Below are positions 53,234 to 61,268 of a stretch of DNA of 64,000 nucleotides, piece by piece. A model generated the notes under the pieces. The model was not told the origin of the DNA. It saw only the letters and a program-made list of their open reading frames with translations, and did not search any database. Origin of the DNA: Sinisalibacter aestuarii (lineage in GTDB: Bacteria > Pseudomonadota > Alphaproteobacteria > Rhodobacterales > Rhodobacteraceae); the NCBI RefSeq assembly GCF_027923545.1, contig NZ_BROH01000009.1, forward strand, positions 1 through 64,000. The letters run 5' to 3'. Both the position numbers and the translations under genes were made by a program. The stretch's first letter is position 1. Each line of letters opens with the position of its first letter.

Positions 53234-53463
53234 CTGATGTCTCCGATCTCGAAAAGATGGGATATCTGTGCCCCAACACCACACCACCGCACAATTCGGA
53301 GTGATTGCGCAGGGTCTGTTCGAATGCGCACAACAGCCGCTGCCCCGCGCGACTTTCCGCCCATCGCCCCTGCGCGCGTGACACTCCGCCGCGCCTCCGG
53401 TATCATGCCGCAAAATCCGGGCGTTAGACCCGGGGTATCAAGGCGACAGAAAGGTTGAGAGGC

Positions 53464-54024
53464 ATGAGCAAACTCTCCAGACGCGGTTTCATCCTGGCGA
53501 CGGGCGGCAGTGGGCTTGTGCTCGCGGGCTGTGGCAACGGGCTTGGGTCGGAAGGGCCGGGCAGGATCGACGCGCGCGTGAGCGCGACGCTGAACCAGAT
53601 GTACAATGATGTGCCCGACAGCCGGCGGCTTGAGGAAAAGGCCTCCGGCATGCTGGTCATGCCGCTGGTGACCGAGGCGGGCTTTGGCGTTGGCGGAGCC
53701 TATGGGCGCGGCGCGCTTCTGGTCGACGGGATCACCGTCGATTACTACTCGCAGGCCAAGGCGAGCTTCGGGCTGCAGATCGGTGCCCAGCAATTCGCCC
53801 ATGTGCTCTTTTTCATGACCGATGACGCTCTGGCCGATTTCCGCACCGCCAGCGGCTGGGTTGCCGGGGCCGATATCAAATATGCCGTCGCCTCCGAAGG
53901 CGGGCGCTTCTCGGCCGATACGGTGACCACCACCAGCCCGGTCGTGGCCGTGGTCTTCGGTCAGGCCGGCCTGATCGTGGGCGCCAGCCTCGAAGGGTCG
54001 AAATATTCCCGCATCATCCCCTGA
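53464..54024 (+). CDS. SYLF/Ysc84-domain lipoprotein
   Basis: The 186-residue protein has an export signal with SRRGFILATGGSGLVLAGC, which combines a twin-arginine-like SRRGF and a lipobox (LAGC), so it is probably a Tat-type lipoprotein. The mature part matches the Ysc84/SYLF (BPSL1445-like) domain, with KASGMLVMPLVTEAGFGVGGAYGRGALLV, the TVDYYSQAKASFGLQIGAQ block and a final VVFGQAGLIVGASLEGSK. The family binds lipids in eukaryotes; its bacterial role is unclear. The first ATG is three codons upstream (53455). Its end overlaps the converging HupE-like gene by 11 bases. Confidence 0.85.
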   Translation: MSKLSRRGFILATGGSGLVLAGCGNGLGSEGPGRIDARVSATLNQMYNDVPDSRRLEEKASGMLVMPLVTEAGFGVGGAYGRGALLVDGITVDYYSQAKASFGLQIGAQQFAHVLFFMTDDALADFRTASGWVAGADIKYAVASEGGRFSADTVTTTSPVVAVVFGQAGLIVGASLEGSKYSRIIP

Positions 54025-54613
54025 GGGTGAACGCCAGGTAAAGCACGAGGATCGCGGCGATCCATGAGGCGGCGATGCGCCAGAAGATGGCGGTCGCCGG
54101 ATAGCGGATCGTGGCGAGGCTCATGCGGATCGCTCCCACGGCAAGGGCCAGCGCGCCATGCAGGCCAATGAGCAGGCCCGCACGGGTGGCGTTGCTTACC
54201 TCGCCGAACCCGTGCCCCTCCAGCGCATAGCCCACCACCGCCAGCCCCGTCATCCCGGCGAGCCAGGGCAGCGCCGGGGCGAGCCGCGCCACCGGCACCA
54301 GCGCCGCGACCACAGCCAGAAGAAGCCCGATCCCCATCGCCGTCAGCCCGATCCAGGGGCCGCTGACGGGCGCGATGGCCAGGCCGATCAGCGTGCCTGC
54401 GAGCAGATACGGCCAGGCGGCGCGCAGGCCCCGCGCGCCCCAAAGCGCCAGAGCGACGGCCAGCGCCAGCATCGGCAATAACAGATCGGGATTGGTCAGG
54501 GCGAGCTTCAGCCCGGCACCGAATGGCTGGCCCGCCCCCGCGCCGATGGCGTGGGCACTGGCCGCCTGCGGCATGAGCGCGAGCGCAAGGCCCGCGCGCA
54601 GGCGCAGCGGCAT
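54014..54613 (-). CDS. Membrane protein paired with HupE/UreJ
   Basis: The 199-residue protein has a signal-like N-terminus (LRAGLALALMPQAASAHA) and about six hydrophobic helices. It resembles HupE/UreJ in length and layout, with the AHAIGAG start, but lacks the HGHxHG cluster. Its ATG overlaps the TGA of the HupE gene by one base (TGATG), so the pair is translated together and may form one complex. Metal handling is a guess from the partner. Confidence 0.7.
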   Translation of the reverse strand: MPLRLRAGLALALMPQAASAHAIGAGAGQPFGAGLKLALTNPDLLLPMLALAVALALWGARGLRAAWPYLLAGTLIGLAIAPVSGPWIGLTAMGIGLLLAVVAALVPVARLAPALPWLAGMTGLAVVGYALEGHGFGEVSNATRAGLLIGLHGALALAVGAIRMSLATIRYPATAIFWRIAASWIAAILVLYLAFTLRG

Positions 54614-55197
54614 CAGGCGAACCCGAACAGGAACCCGGCCCCCGCCGCGGCGATGGCCGCACCCACGGCACGCACCACGATCCGGCCCCCGGTTGAGCCG
54701 ACAAAGGCGCCCAGCCCGATCCCGGCGAGATGCAAGAGGCCGGTGGCGAGCACGAAGCCGATACCATAGGCATAGGGGTTGGCCGCGTCCGGCAATTCCG
54801 TCCCATGGGCATGGCCGTGGAACACCGCGAAGACGCCGACAATCACCGCGGCCACCCAAAGCGGCGCGCGCACCGCGAAGGCGATCAGCAGGCCCAGCAC
54901 CACGCCCGACAGCGCGATCCCCGCCTCGACCATCGGCAGCGGAACGCCCAGCACACCGAGCGCGCCGCCGAAGGCCATCACCAGCGGAAAGACCACCGGC
55001 AGGAGCCAGAGCGCAGGCGCGCCGAGAAACGCCCCCCAAAGCCCGACCGCGACCATCGCCACGACGTGATCCCAGCCGCCGATCGGATGCGCGAAACCGG
55101 AGGCGAAGCCGCCCGCGCTACCGCCGGTATGGGCGGCGGCGGCGGTGGCGAGCAGCATCAGGGGCAGGCTCGCGATCAGGCGCCGGGGCTGGGTCAT
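54613..55197 (-). CDS. HupE/UreJ family membrane protein
   Basis: The 194-residue protein has a signal-like first helix and family motifs H37-PIGGWD-H44 and H127-G-H-A-H-G132, with about six more helices. HupE/UreJ proteins are proposed nickel or cobalt permeases, usually beside hydrogenase or urease genes; neither is present here. The ATG at 55197 (MTQPRRLIAS) gives the natural signal. Confidence 0.88.
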   Translation of the reverse strand: MTQPRRLIASLPLMLLATAAAAHTGGSAGGFASGFAHPIGGWDHVVAMVAVGLWGAFLGAPALWLLPVVFPLVMAFGGALGVLGVPLPMVEAGIALSGVVLGLLIAFAVRAPLWVAAVIVGVFAVFHGHAHGTELPDAANPYAYGIGFVLATGLLHLAGIGLGAFVGSTGGRIVVRAVGAAIAAAGAGFLFGFA

Positions 55198-55313
55198 AGC
55201 GGTCTCCGTTCCGTGATTGCGGTGCATATTGGCGCAGGCGGCACGCCAGGTCCATCCTTTATCCGCGCGCTCTCAACCCGAATGCGCGGGTGCCATTACA
55301 CATATATATCAGC

Positions 55314-55326
55314 ATCTTATTAAGAT
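55314..55326. promoter_or_regulatory. Palindrome upstream of the HupE pair
   Basis: ATCTTATTAAGAT is a perfect 13-bp palindrome in the AT-rich stretch 117 bp before the HupE start, beside alternating CATATATAT. A metal-responsive operator is possible; it does not match a consensus that I can name. Confidence 0.35.
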
Positions 55327-55330
55327 ACCT

Positions 55331-55774
55331 TCATTCTCCGCTGCGCGCGACGCCCTCGGCCATCAACGCGCCGAGACGATCGAGGATCGCCCAGGGCGGT
55401 TCGCGGCCGGAGGCCACACCGGCGGCCCAGTCGGCTGCGGCAAGGTTCATCTTGCTGCGCTGCCCTTCGGAATCGGTGCAGGGCGCGAGCGCGATGGCCT
55501 CGTAGACCGCCCGCGCCTTCTCGGCCAGCGCCGGGTTCGGCCAGGGCCGCTCGCGCAGCTCGGTCATGAAGGCCAGATCGCAGCCGCAATTGAACAGCCC
55601 GTTCTGGCTGGCGCAGAAATCGTGGCGGAAGCAGGCATCGTCCAGCGCGTCGAGGATCGGCCCGCTGCCGTGATAGGGCCCGCACCAGTTGCCATGAACG
55701 GGAAAGGCCATCTCCTGCGCCACGGCGGGCGCGGCGGTCGACACGGCAAGAAGAAAGGCGGCGATGCGGATCAT
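55331..55774 (-). CDS. Secreted phospholipase A2-like protein
   Basis: The 147-residue protein has a signal peptide (IRIAAFLLAVSTAAPAVA) and a mature part with the PLA2 core: W30-C31-G-P-Y-H-G-S-G-P resembling the calcium loop, then DDAC48-F-R-H51-D52-F-C54 with the catalytic His-Asp, and C63-G-C65-D66 supplying further disulfides and the second acid. This is the pattern of small prokaryotic phospholipases A2. The calcium loop is altered from the animal consensus. It precedes the HupE pair on the same strand by about 130 bp. Confidence 0.78.
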   Translation of the reverse strand: MIRIAAFLLAVSTAAPAVAQEMAFPVHGNWCGPYHGSGPILDALDDACFRHDFCASQNGLFNCGCDLAFMTELRERPWPNPALAEKARAVYEAIALAPCTDSEGQRSKMNLAAADWAAGVASGREPPWAILDRLGALMAEGVARSGE

Positions 55775-55910
55775 GCCGCCATTCTGCCGCGCGCGCGCCC
55801 ACCGGTCCAGCGCCGCGCGGCGGGGTGAGCGGAAAAGCCCGCCGGGCCACGACCCGGCCCCGGCACCCCGCGCGGCCTGTCAGCCAGCGCTTAGGCGGCG
55901 ACCGGCACCC

Positions 55911-56783
55911 TCACCCCAGCGCGCGCAGCCGCCTGATCAGCGACGATGTGTCCCAGCGCCCGCCGCCCAGCTTCTGCACGTCCTTGTAGAACTGGTCGAC
56001 CAGCGCCGTCACCGGCAGGCTCGCGCCGGTTTCGTTGGCGGTGGCAAGGCAGATGCCCAGATCCTTGCGCATCCAGTCGACCGCGAAGCCATGCTCGAAG
56101 AAATCGTCCGCCATCGTCTCGTAGCGGTTCGACATCTGCCAGCTCCCCGCCGCACCCTGGCTGATCACCTGCACCACCTCGCGGATATCGAGCCCCGCCT
56201 TTTCGGCAAAATGCAGCCCTTCCGACAGGCCCTGCACCAGCCCGGCGATGCAGATCTGGTTGACCATCTTGGTGAGTTGCCCGGCGCCGCTTTCGCCCAT
56301 TCGGCGGATCGTCTTGCCATAAGCGGCCATCACCGGCTCGGCCGCGTCATAGGCGGCCTGCGCGCCGCCGCACATGATCGAGAGCACGCCGTTCTCGGCC
56401 CCCGCCTGCCCGCCGGAGACCGGCGCATCGACAAAGGCCACGCCCCGCCCCGCAGCCGCCTCTGCCAGTTCACCGGTCACCTTCGACGATACGGTGGTGT
56501 GATCGACGAACACCGCGCCGGCCGCCATGCCGGCAAAAGCGCCGTCCGGCCCAAGGCAGACGGCGCGCAGATCGTCGTCATTACCGACGCAGGACATCAC
56601 GAAATCGGCCCCCGCCGCCGCCTCGCGCGGGGTTGCCGCCATCGCTTGGCCATGCTCGGCCACCCAGGCTTCGGCCTTCGCGGCGGTCCGGTTATAGACG
56701 GTCACCTCATGCCCCTTCGCCGCCAGGTGGCCCGCCATCGGGTAGCCCATCACACCAAGGCCCAGAAACGCCACTTTCGCCAT
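55911..56783 (-). CDS. Beta-hydroxyacid dehydrogenase (3-hydroxyisobutyrate/tartronate-semialdehyde type)
   Basis: The 290-residue NAD(P) enzyme has the Rossmann start VAFLGLGVMGYPMAGHLAAKGHEVTVYNRT and the substrate motif DAPVSGGQAGAENG. The catalytic Lys sits in GAGQLTKMVNQI. The substrate may be 3-hydroxyisobutyrate, tartronate semialdehyde or a related short hydroxyacid; the sequence alone does not settle it. It diverges from the penicillin acylase gene. Confidence 0.9.
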   Translation of the reverse strand: MAKVAFLGLGVMGYPMAGHLAAKGHEVTVYNRTAAKAEAWVAEHGQAMAATPREAAAGADFVMSCVGNDDDLRAVCLGPDGAFAGMAAGAVFVDHTTVSSKVTGELAEAAAGRGVAFVDAPVSGGQAGAENGVLSIMCGGAQAAYDAAEPVMAAYGKTIRRMGESGAGQLTKMVNQICIAGLVQGLSEGLHFAEKAGLDIREVVQVISQGAAGSWQMSNRYETMADDFFEHGFAVDWMRKDLGICLATANETGASLPVTALVDQFYKDVQKLGGGRWDTSSLIRRLRALG

Positions 56784-56862
56784 TTCACCGCTCCGTCAAT
56801 TGCATGCGCGTCAGACTGCCTTTATTGACGGGAGCCTGAGAGCAGGTCAACAAAGGTGGCGC

Positions 56863-59331
56863 ATGGCAGGGGTGTTTCGCTGGACGGTCCGGGTGGTGAC
56901 GGCGGTGCTGGTGCTCGCGGTGGCGGCGTTCGGCTTTGCCTATTACCTCGCCTCGCGTTCCCTTCCCGATTACGACGTGACCCGCCCGGCGCGCGGGATC
57001 ACCGCGCCGGTCGAGATCGTGCGCGACCATGCCAATGTGCCGCATATCTTCGGCGAGACCGATGAAGACGTATTCTTCGGCCTCGGCTACGCCCATGCGC
57101 AGGACAGGCTGTGGCAGATGATCATGCTAAGGCGCACGGCGCAGGGGCGGCTGTCGGAGATCTTCGGCGCCCGCACGCTGGCGGTGGACGAACTCATGCG
57201 CCGGCTCGATCTCTATGCGCTGGCCCAGCAGGCGGTGGCCTATCAGAGCGACGAGACCCGCGCCGCGCTCACCGCCTATGCCCATGGCGTGAACGCCTGG
57301 CTCGACCGGGTGAACGACGAGGCGCTGGGGCGCGGCGCGCCCGAGCTCTTCCTGTTCGACAACGATATCTCTCCCTGGGTGCCCGCCGACAGCCTCGCGG
57401 TGCTGAAGCTCATGGCGGTGCAGATGGGCGGCCATATCCAGGAGGAAGTGCTGCGTGCCCGGGTGGCGCTGGCGCTGGACACGGACCGGCTGCACGACAT
57501 CCTGCCCGACGCGCCCGGCACCGGCGTGGCGGCGCTGCCGGAATATGCCGCGCTGTTCGGGCTGGAGAAAACCGATTTCGCCGCCCTCGCCCCGCTGTCC
57601 GGGGGCGATCCGCTCTCGCCCGTCGCCGCGCCCGGCATGGCGGGGGCCTCCAATGCCTGGGCCGCCGCGCCCTCGCGCTCGGCCGCAGGCGGCACGCTGC
57701 TCGCCAACGATCCGCATCTGGGCTTCACCGCGCCGACGATCTGGTATCTCGCCCGGCTGGAACTGCAAAGCGGCGGCATCATCGGCGGCACGATCCCCGG
57801 CATGCCGGTGCTGCTGCTCGGCCGCTCCGAAAGCTTCGGCTGGGGGCTGACCTCGTCCTACATGGACGACCAGGACGTGTTCATCGAAAAGCTGAACCCC
57901 GACGCGCCGGGCGAAGTGCTCACCCCCGACGGCTACAGGCCGATGGAAGCCCGCGCCTCGATCATCCGCGTGAAAGACGCCGCCCCAGTCACCATCGAGC
58001 TGCGATGGACGGAGAACGGCCCGGTCCTGCCCGGCAGCCATTACGGGCTGGCGGCGGTCACCCCGCCCGGCCATGTCGCCGCGATCGGCTGGACGATGCT
58101 CTCGGCGCGCGATCGCTCGATGACCTCGGCGATGCGGCTCATGCAGGCGAAATCGGTGGCCGAGGGGATCGCCGCGGGCGCAGACTTTCTCGCCCCGTCG
58201 CAGAACGTGACGATGGTGGACGGCGAGCATATCGCGCTGAAGACCGTGGGCGCGATGCCCCGGCGCGCCGCCGATCACATGACGCTGGGCCGGATGCCCG
58301 CCCCGGGCTGGGAGGCGCAGAACCGCTGGCTCGGCTTCGAGGCTTATGAAGCCAATCCCGAATTCAGCGATCCGGCCGGCGGCATCGTCGGCAACACCAA
58401 CAACAAGATCGTCGAGCGCCCTTTTCCGCTGCATGTAAGCTGGGACTGGGGCGACACCCAGCGCGTGCAGCGCTGGCAGCGGCTGATGCAGGCGCGCGAG
58501 GTGCATACCCGCGAAAGCTTCATCGAGGCACAGCTCGACCCGGTCTCGATCACCGCGCGCAACCTGCTGCCGCTGGTCGGGGCCGATCTGTGGTTTACCG
58601 GCGAGGCCGCACCCGATGGCACGCCCGAGCGTGCCCGCCAGCGCGCCCTGCAATTGCTCGCCGACTGGAACGGCGAGATGAACGAGCATATGCCCGAACC
58701 GCTGATCTACATGGCCTGGATGCGCGCGCTTCAGGACCGGCTGATCCGCGATGAGCTGGGCCCGCTCGCCAATGCGTTTACCCATGTCGAGCCGGTCTTC
58801 ATCGAGCGGGTCTTCCGCGATGTGGACGGCGCCGGCGCCTGGTGCGACGTGGTGCAATCGGCGCCGGAGGAAAGCTGCACCGAGATCGCCCGCATCGCGC
58901 TCGATGAAGCGCTGATCTGGATCGGCGAGAATGTGGGCGGCGAGACCGAGGCGCTGCGCTGGGGCGATGTGCACCAGGCCACCCATGACCATGCGGTGCT
59001 GGGCGGGGTGCCGTTCCTGAAATGGTTCGTCAATATCCACCAATCCACCTCCGGCAGCGACAACACGCTGAACCGGGGCCGCACCATCGGCACCGGGCCG
59101 AACCCGTTTCTCAATGTTCACGGCGCGGGCTACCGGGGGGTATATGACTTCGCCGATCCGGATTCGTCGCTGTTCATCACGGCGACGGGGCAGTCGGGCC
59201 ATTTCCTGAGCCGCCATTACGACGATCTGGGCGAGCTCTGGCGGCGCGGCGAATATATTCCGATGTCGCTCGACGAGGGCCTGGCCCGCGCCGCGGCCGA
59301 GGGGGTAACGACGCTGGTGCCGATGCAATAG
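56863..59331 (+). CDS. Penicillin acylase family protein (Ntn hydrolase)
   Basis: The 822-residue precursor has an N-terminal membrane/signal segment (VVTAVLVLAVAAFGFAYYLA). The alpha region carries VPHIFGETDEDVFFGLGYAHAQDRLWQM, and the autoprocessing site is Ser263 in AGASNAWAAAP, the nucleophile of the beta chain. LLANDPHLGF, the SFGWGLTSSYMDDQDVFIE block and NTNNKIVERPFP match beta-chain core motifs. Relatives cleave penicillin amides or acyl-homoserine lactones; the natural substrate here is unknown. AAAGGTGG precedes the ATG at 56863. Confidence 0.92.
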   Translation: MAGVFRWTVRVVTAVLVLAVAAFGFAYYLASRSLPDYDVTRPARGITAPVEIVRDHANVPHIFGETDEDVFFGLGYAHAQDRLWQMIMLRRTAQGRLSEIFGARTLAVDELMRRLDLYALAQQAVAYQSDETRAALTAYAHGVNAWLDRVNDEALGRGAPELFLFDNDISPWVPADSLAVLKLMAVQMGGHIQEEVLRARVALALDTDRLHDILPDAPGTGVAALPEYAALFGLEKTDFAALAPLSGGDPLSPVAAPGMAGASNAWAAAPSRSAAGGTLLANDPHLGFTAPTIWYLARLELQSGGIIGGTIPGMPVLLLGRSESFGWGLTSSYMDDQDVFIEKLNPDAPGEVLTPDGYRPMEARASIIRVKDAAPVTIELRWTENGPVLPGSHYGLAAVTPPGHVAAIGWTMLSARDRSMTSAMRLMQAKSVAEGIAAGADFLAPSQNVTMVDGEHIALKTVGAMPRRAADHMTLGRMPAPGWEAQNRWLGFEAYEANPEFSDPAGGIVGNTNNKIVERPFPLHVSWDWGDTQRVQRWQRLMQAREVHTRESFIEAQLDPVSITARNLLPLVGADLWFTGEAAPDGTPERARQRALQLLADWNGEMNEHMPEPLIYMAWMRALQDRLIRDELGPLANAFTHVEPVFIERVFRDVDGAGAWCDVVQSAPEESCTEIARIALDEALIWIGENVGGETEALRWGDVHQATHDHAVLGGVPFLKWFVNIHQSTSGSDNTLNRGRTIGTGPNPFLNVHGAGYRGVYDFADPDSSLFITATGQSGHFLSRHYDDLGELWRRGEYIPMSLDEGLARAAAEGVTTLVPMQ

Positions 59332-59460
59332 CGCCGGGCGGGAGAATGCCCGGGAATCTCTCCGGAGCGGCTGCTAACCAATTGACTCTGAATGAAACTC
59401 TACGATTCTAGAATCCTGGAGTCGTAGACAGATCCCGGAACAGACTCTCCCCAGGCAAAG

Positions 59461-59507
59461 CCCGGCTTCTTTCTAAGAAACCGGGCCGAAATCTTAGAAA
59501 GATTTCG
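59461..59507. repeat. Double-hairpin element, copy 2
   Basis: CCCGGCTTCTT-TCT-AAGAAACCGGG (11-bp stem with one mismatch) and CGAAATCTT-AGA-AAGATTTCG (9-bp perfect stem) lie between the converging acylase and hflX genes. Compared with the copy at 23159-23204, the second stem has compensating changes (AATTC/GAATT to AAATC/GATTT), and both loops (TCT, AGA) are identical. Confidence 0.85.
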
Positions 59508-59509
59508 CT

Positions 59510-60802
59510 CTATCCATGGAGCTTCTGAAATTCCGCCTTCTGCCGCGCCGTCCAGGTCACATCGAGCGTCCAGCCCGCCTCGCCCTGCCGCTCGGCTTCG
59601 ACCACATGCGCCTCATGCAGCCAGGCGCGCGCCTTGCCCTCGGCGAAGGCGAGCACCAGCGTTTCGCGGCTGCTCTCCTCGGCAAGCTGCGCCTCGACGG
59701 CGGCGGTGAGCGCGTCCAGCCCGGCCCCGGTCAGCGCCGAAATCGCCACCACATGATCGTTGCGCGCGGCTTCGGTCTCGCGCGCGGCGCGGGGATCGGC
59801 GTCAAGCAGGTCGGTCTTGTTCCAGACCTCGATGCGCGGCACGTCGCGCGGCATCCCCAGCTCTTCGAGGATCGCCTCCACGTCGCGCGCCTGCGCCTCG
59901 GTCTCGGCGGCCGAGATGTCGCGCACATGCAGGATCACATCCGCCCCGAGCACCTCTTCCAGCGTCGCGCGGAAGGCGGCGACAAGCTGGTGCGGCAGAT
60001 CGGAGATGAAGCCCACCGTATCCGACAGGATCACCTTGCGCCCGGACGGCAGAACGAGGCCGCGCATCGTCGGGTCGAGCGTGGCGAAGAGCATGTCCTT
60101 CGCCATCACATCCGCGCCCGTCATCCGGTTGAACAGGGTTGATTTGCCGGCATTGGTATAGCCCACCAGCGCCACCACCGGAAACGGCACCTTGGCGCGG
60201 GCGGCACGGTGCAACTCGCGGGTTTTCACCACCTTGGCGAGCTGTTTGCGCAGCCGGGCGAGCTGTTCGTCGATCGCGCGCCGGTCGGCCTCGATCTGGG
60301 TTTCGCCGGGGCCGCCGACGAAGCCAAGGCCGCCGCGCTGGCGCTCAAGGTGGGTCCAGGCCCGCACCAGCCGCGTGCGCTGATAGCTGAGCGCGGCCAT
60401 CTCGACCTGCAACACACCCTCGCGGGTGCGGGCGCGGTCCGAGAAAATCTCCAGAATAAGGCCGGTCCGGTCGAGGATCTTGACCTTCCATTCCTTTTCC
60501 AGATTGCGCTGCTGCACCGGGCTGACCGGCCCGTCGATCAGCACAAGCTCCACCTCGCCCGCCTGCAACCGCGCCTTGATCTCCTCGATCTTGCCGGTGC
60601 CGAACAGATGCCCCGGATGTGGCTTGGCAAGGCGCACGATCTCGGAGCCGGCCACCTCAAGGTTGGGCAAGGCGCCCGCCAGCGCCACGCCTTCATCGAG
60701 CGCGGCCCGCGGCTCGCGCCGCTCGCGGTCGGAGGTCAGCTCGGGATGGATCACCCAGGCGCGGGTGGCGGTTTTTTCGTGAGAGGTGAGGTCGGTGATC
60801 AT
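59510..60802 (-). CDS. hflX: GTPase HflX (ribosome-associated)
   Basis: HflX splits stalled ribosomes under stress. The 430-residue protein has the N-terminal HflX domain with the KPHPGHLFGTGKIEEIKARL block, a coiled linker, then the GTPase with G1 GYTNAGKSTLFN, G3 DTVGF and G4 NKTD. It lies 124 bp downstream of hfq in the usual alphaproteobacterial order. Confidence 0.95.
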   Translation of the reverse strand: MITDLTSHEKTATRAWVIHPELTSDRERREPRAALDEGVALAGALPNLEVAGSEIVRLAKPHPGHLFGTGKIEEIKARLQAGEVELVLIDGPVSPVQQRNLEKEWKVKILDRTGLILEIFSDRARTREGVLQVEMAALSYQRTRLVRAWTHLERQRGGLGFVGGPGETQIEADRRAIDEQLARLRKQLAKVVKTRELHRAARAKVPFPVVALVGYTNAGKSTLFNRMTGADVMAKDMLFATLDPTMRGLVLPSGRKVILSDTVGFISDLPHQLVAAFRATLEEVLGADVILHVRDISAAETEAQARDVEAILEELGMPRDVPRIEVWNKTDLLDADPRAARETEAARNDHVVAISALTGAGLDALTAAVEAQLAEESSRETLVLAFAEGKARAWLHEAHVVEAERQGEAGWTLDVTWTARQKAEFQKLHG

Positions 60803-60926
60803 AGGATATCACATGGGGACGGAGAGGCGCTTTCGAAAGCACATGCGATGGCGTTTCGCAACGCCACCGCCCCGCCGCGACTACCGTCGGGGCGGGAAAA
60901 GGATCGCGTTGTCCTGACGATTTGGA

Positions 60927-61163
60927 TCAGCTCTCGTCGCCGTCGTAGAGGTTGATCGGCTGGGCCGGCATGATCGTCGAGATCGCGTGCTTGTAGACGA
61001 GCTGGCTCTGCCCGTCGCGCTTGAGCAGCACGCAGAAATTGTCGAACCAGGAAATCACCCCCTGGAGCTTCACGCCATTGATGAGGAAGATCGTCACCGG
61101 AACCTTGGCCTTGCGGACATGGTTCAAGAACGCATCCTGAAGGTTTTGCTTATCGGCAGCCAT
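60927..61163 (-). CDS. hfq: RNA chaperone Hfq
   Basis: The 78-residue protein forms a hexameric Sm ring that pairs small RNAs with mRNAs. The Sm1 motif ([26 protein letters not shown]) and the Sm2 motif with Y57-K-H-A-I-S are intact. The C-terminal tail is short, as in other alphaproteobacteria. A promoter may lie in the gap after trkH. Confidence 0.97.
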   Translation of the reverse strand: MAADKQNLQDAFLNHVRKAKVPVTIFLINGVKLQGVISWFDNFCVLLKRDGQSQLVYKHAISTIMPAQPINLYDGDES

Positions 61164-61268
61164 CGCTTCTTGCCCTTGTTCTCTCGTGCTGCCGCGATCC
61201 GGCAGGAATTACCCAACAACCTCAGTATGTAATGCCTCGGGGGCGATTTCCACCCCCTATTTCAAGGC

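Noticed and set aside
59408-59422. The 15-mer CTAGAATCCTGGAGT shared with 2800-2814, both in intergenic DNA
   Set aside because: One or a few shared 15-mers are expected by chance in 64 kb on two strands, and the surrounding sequences do not match.
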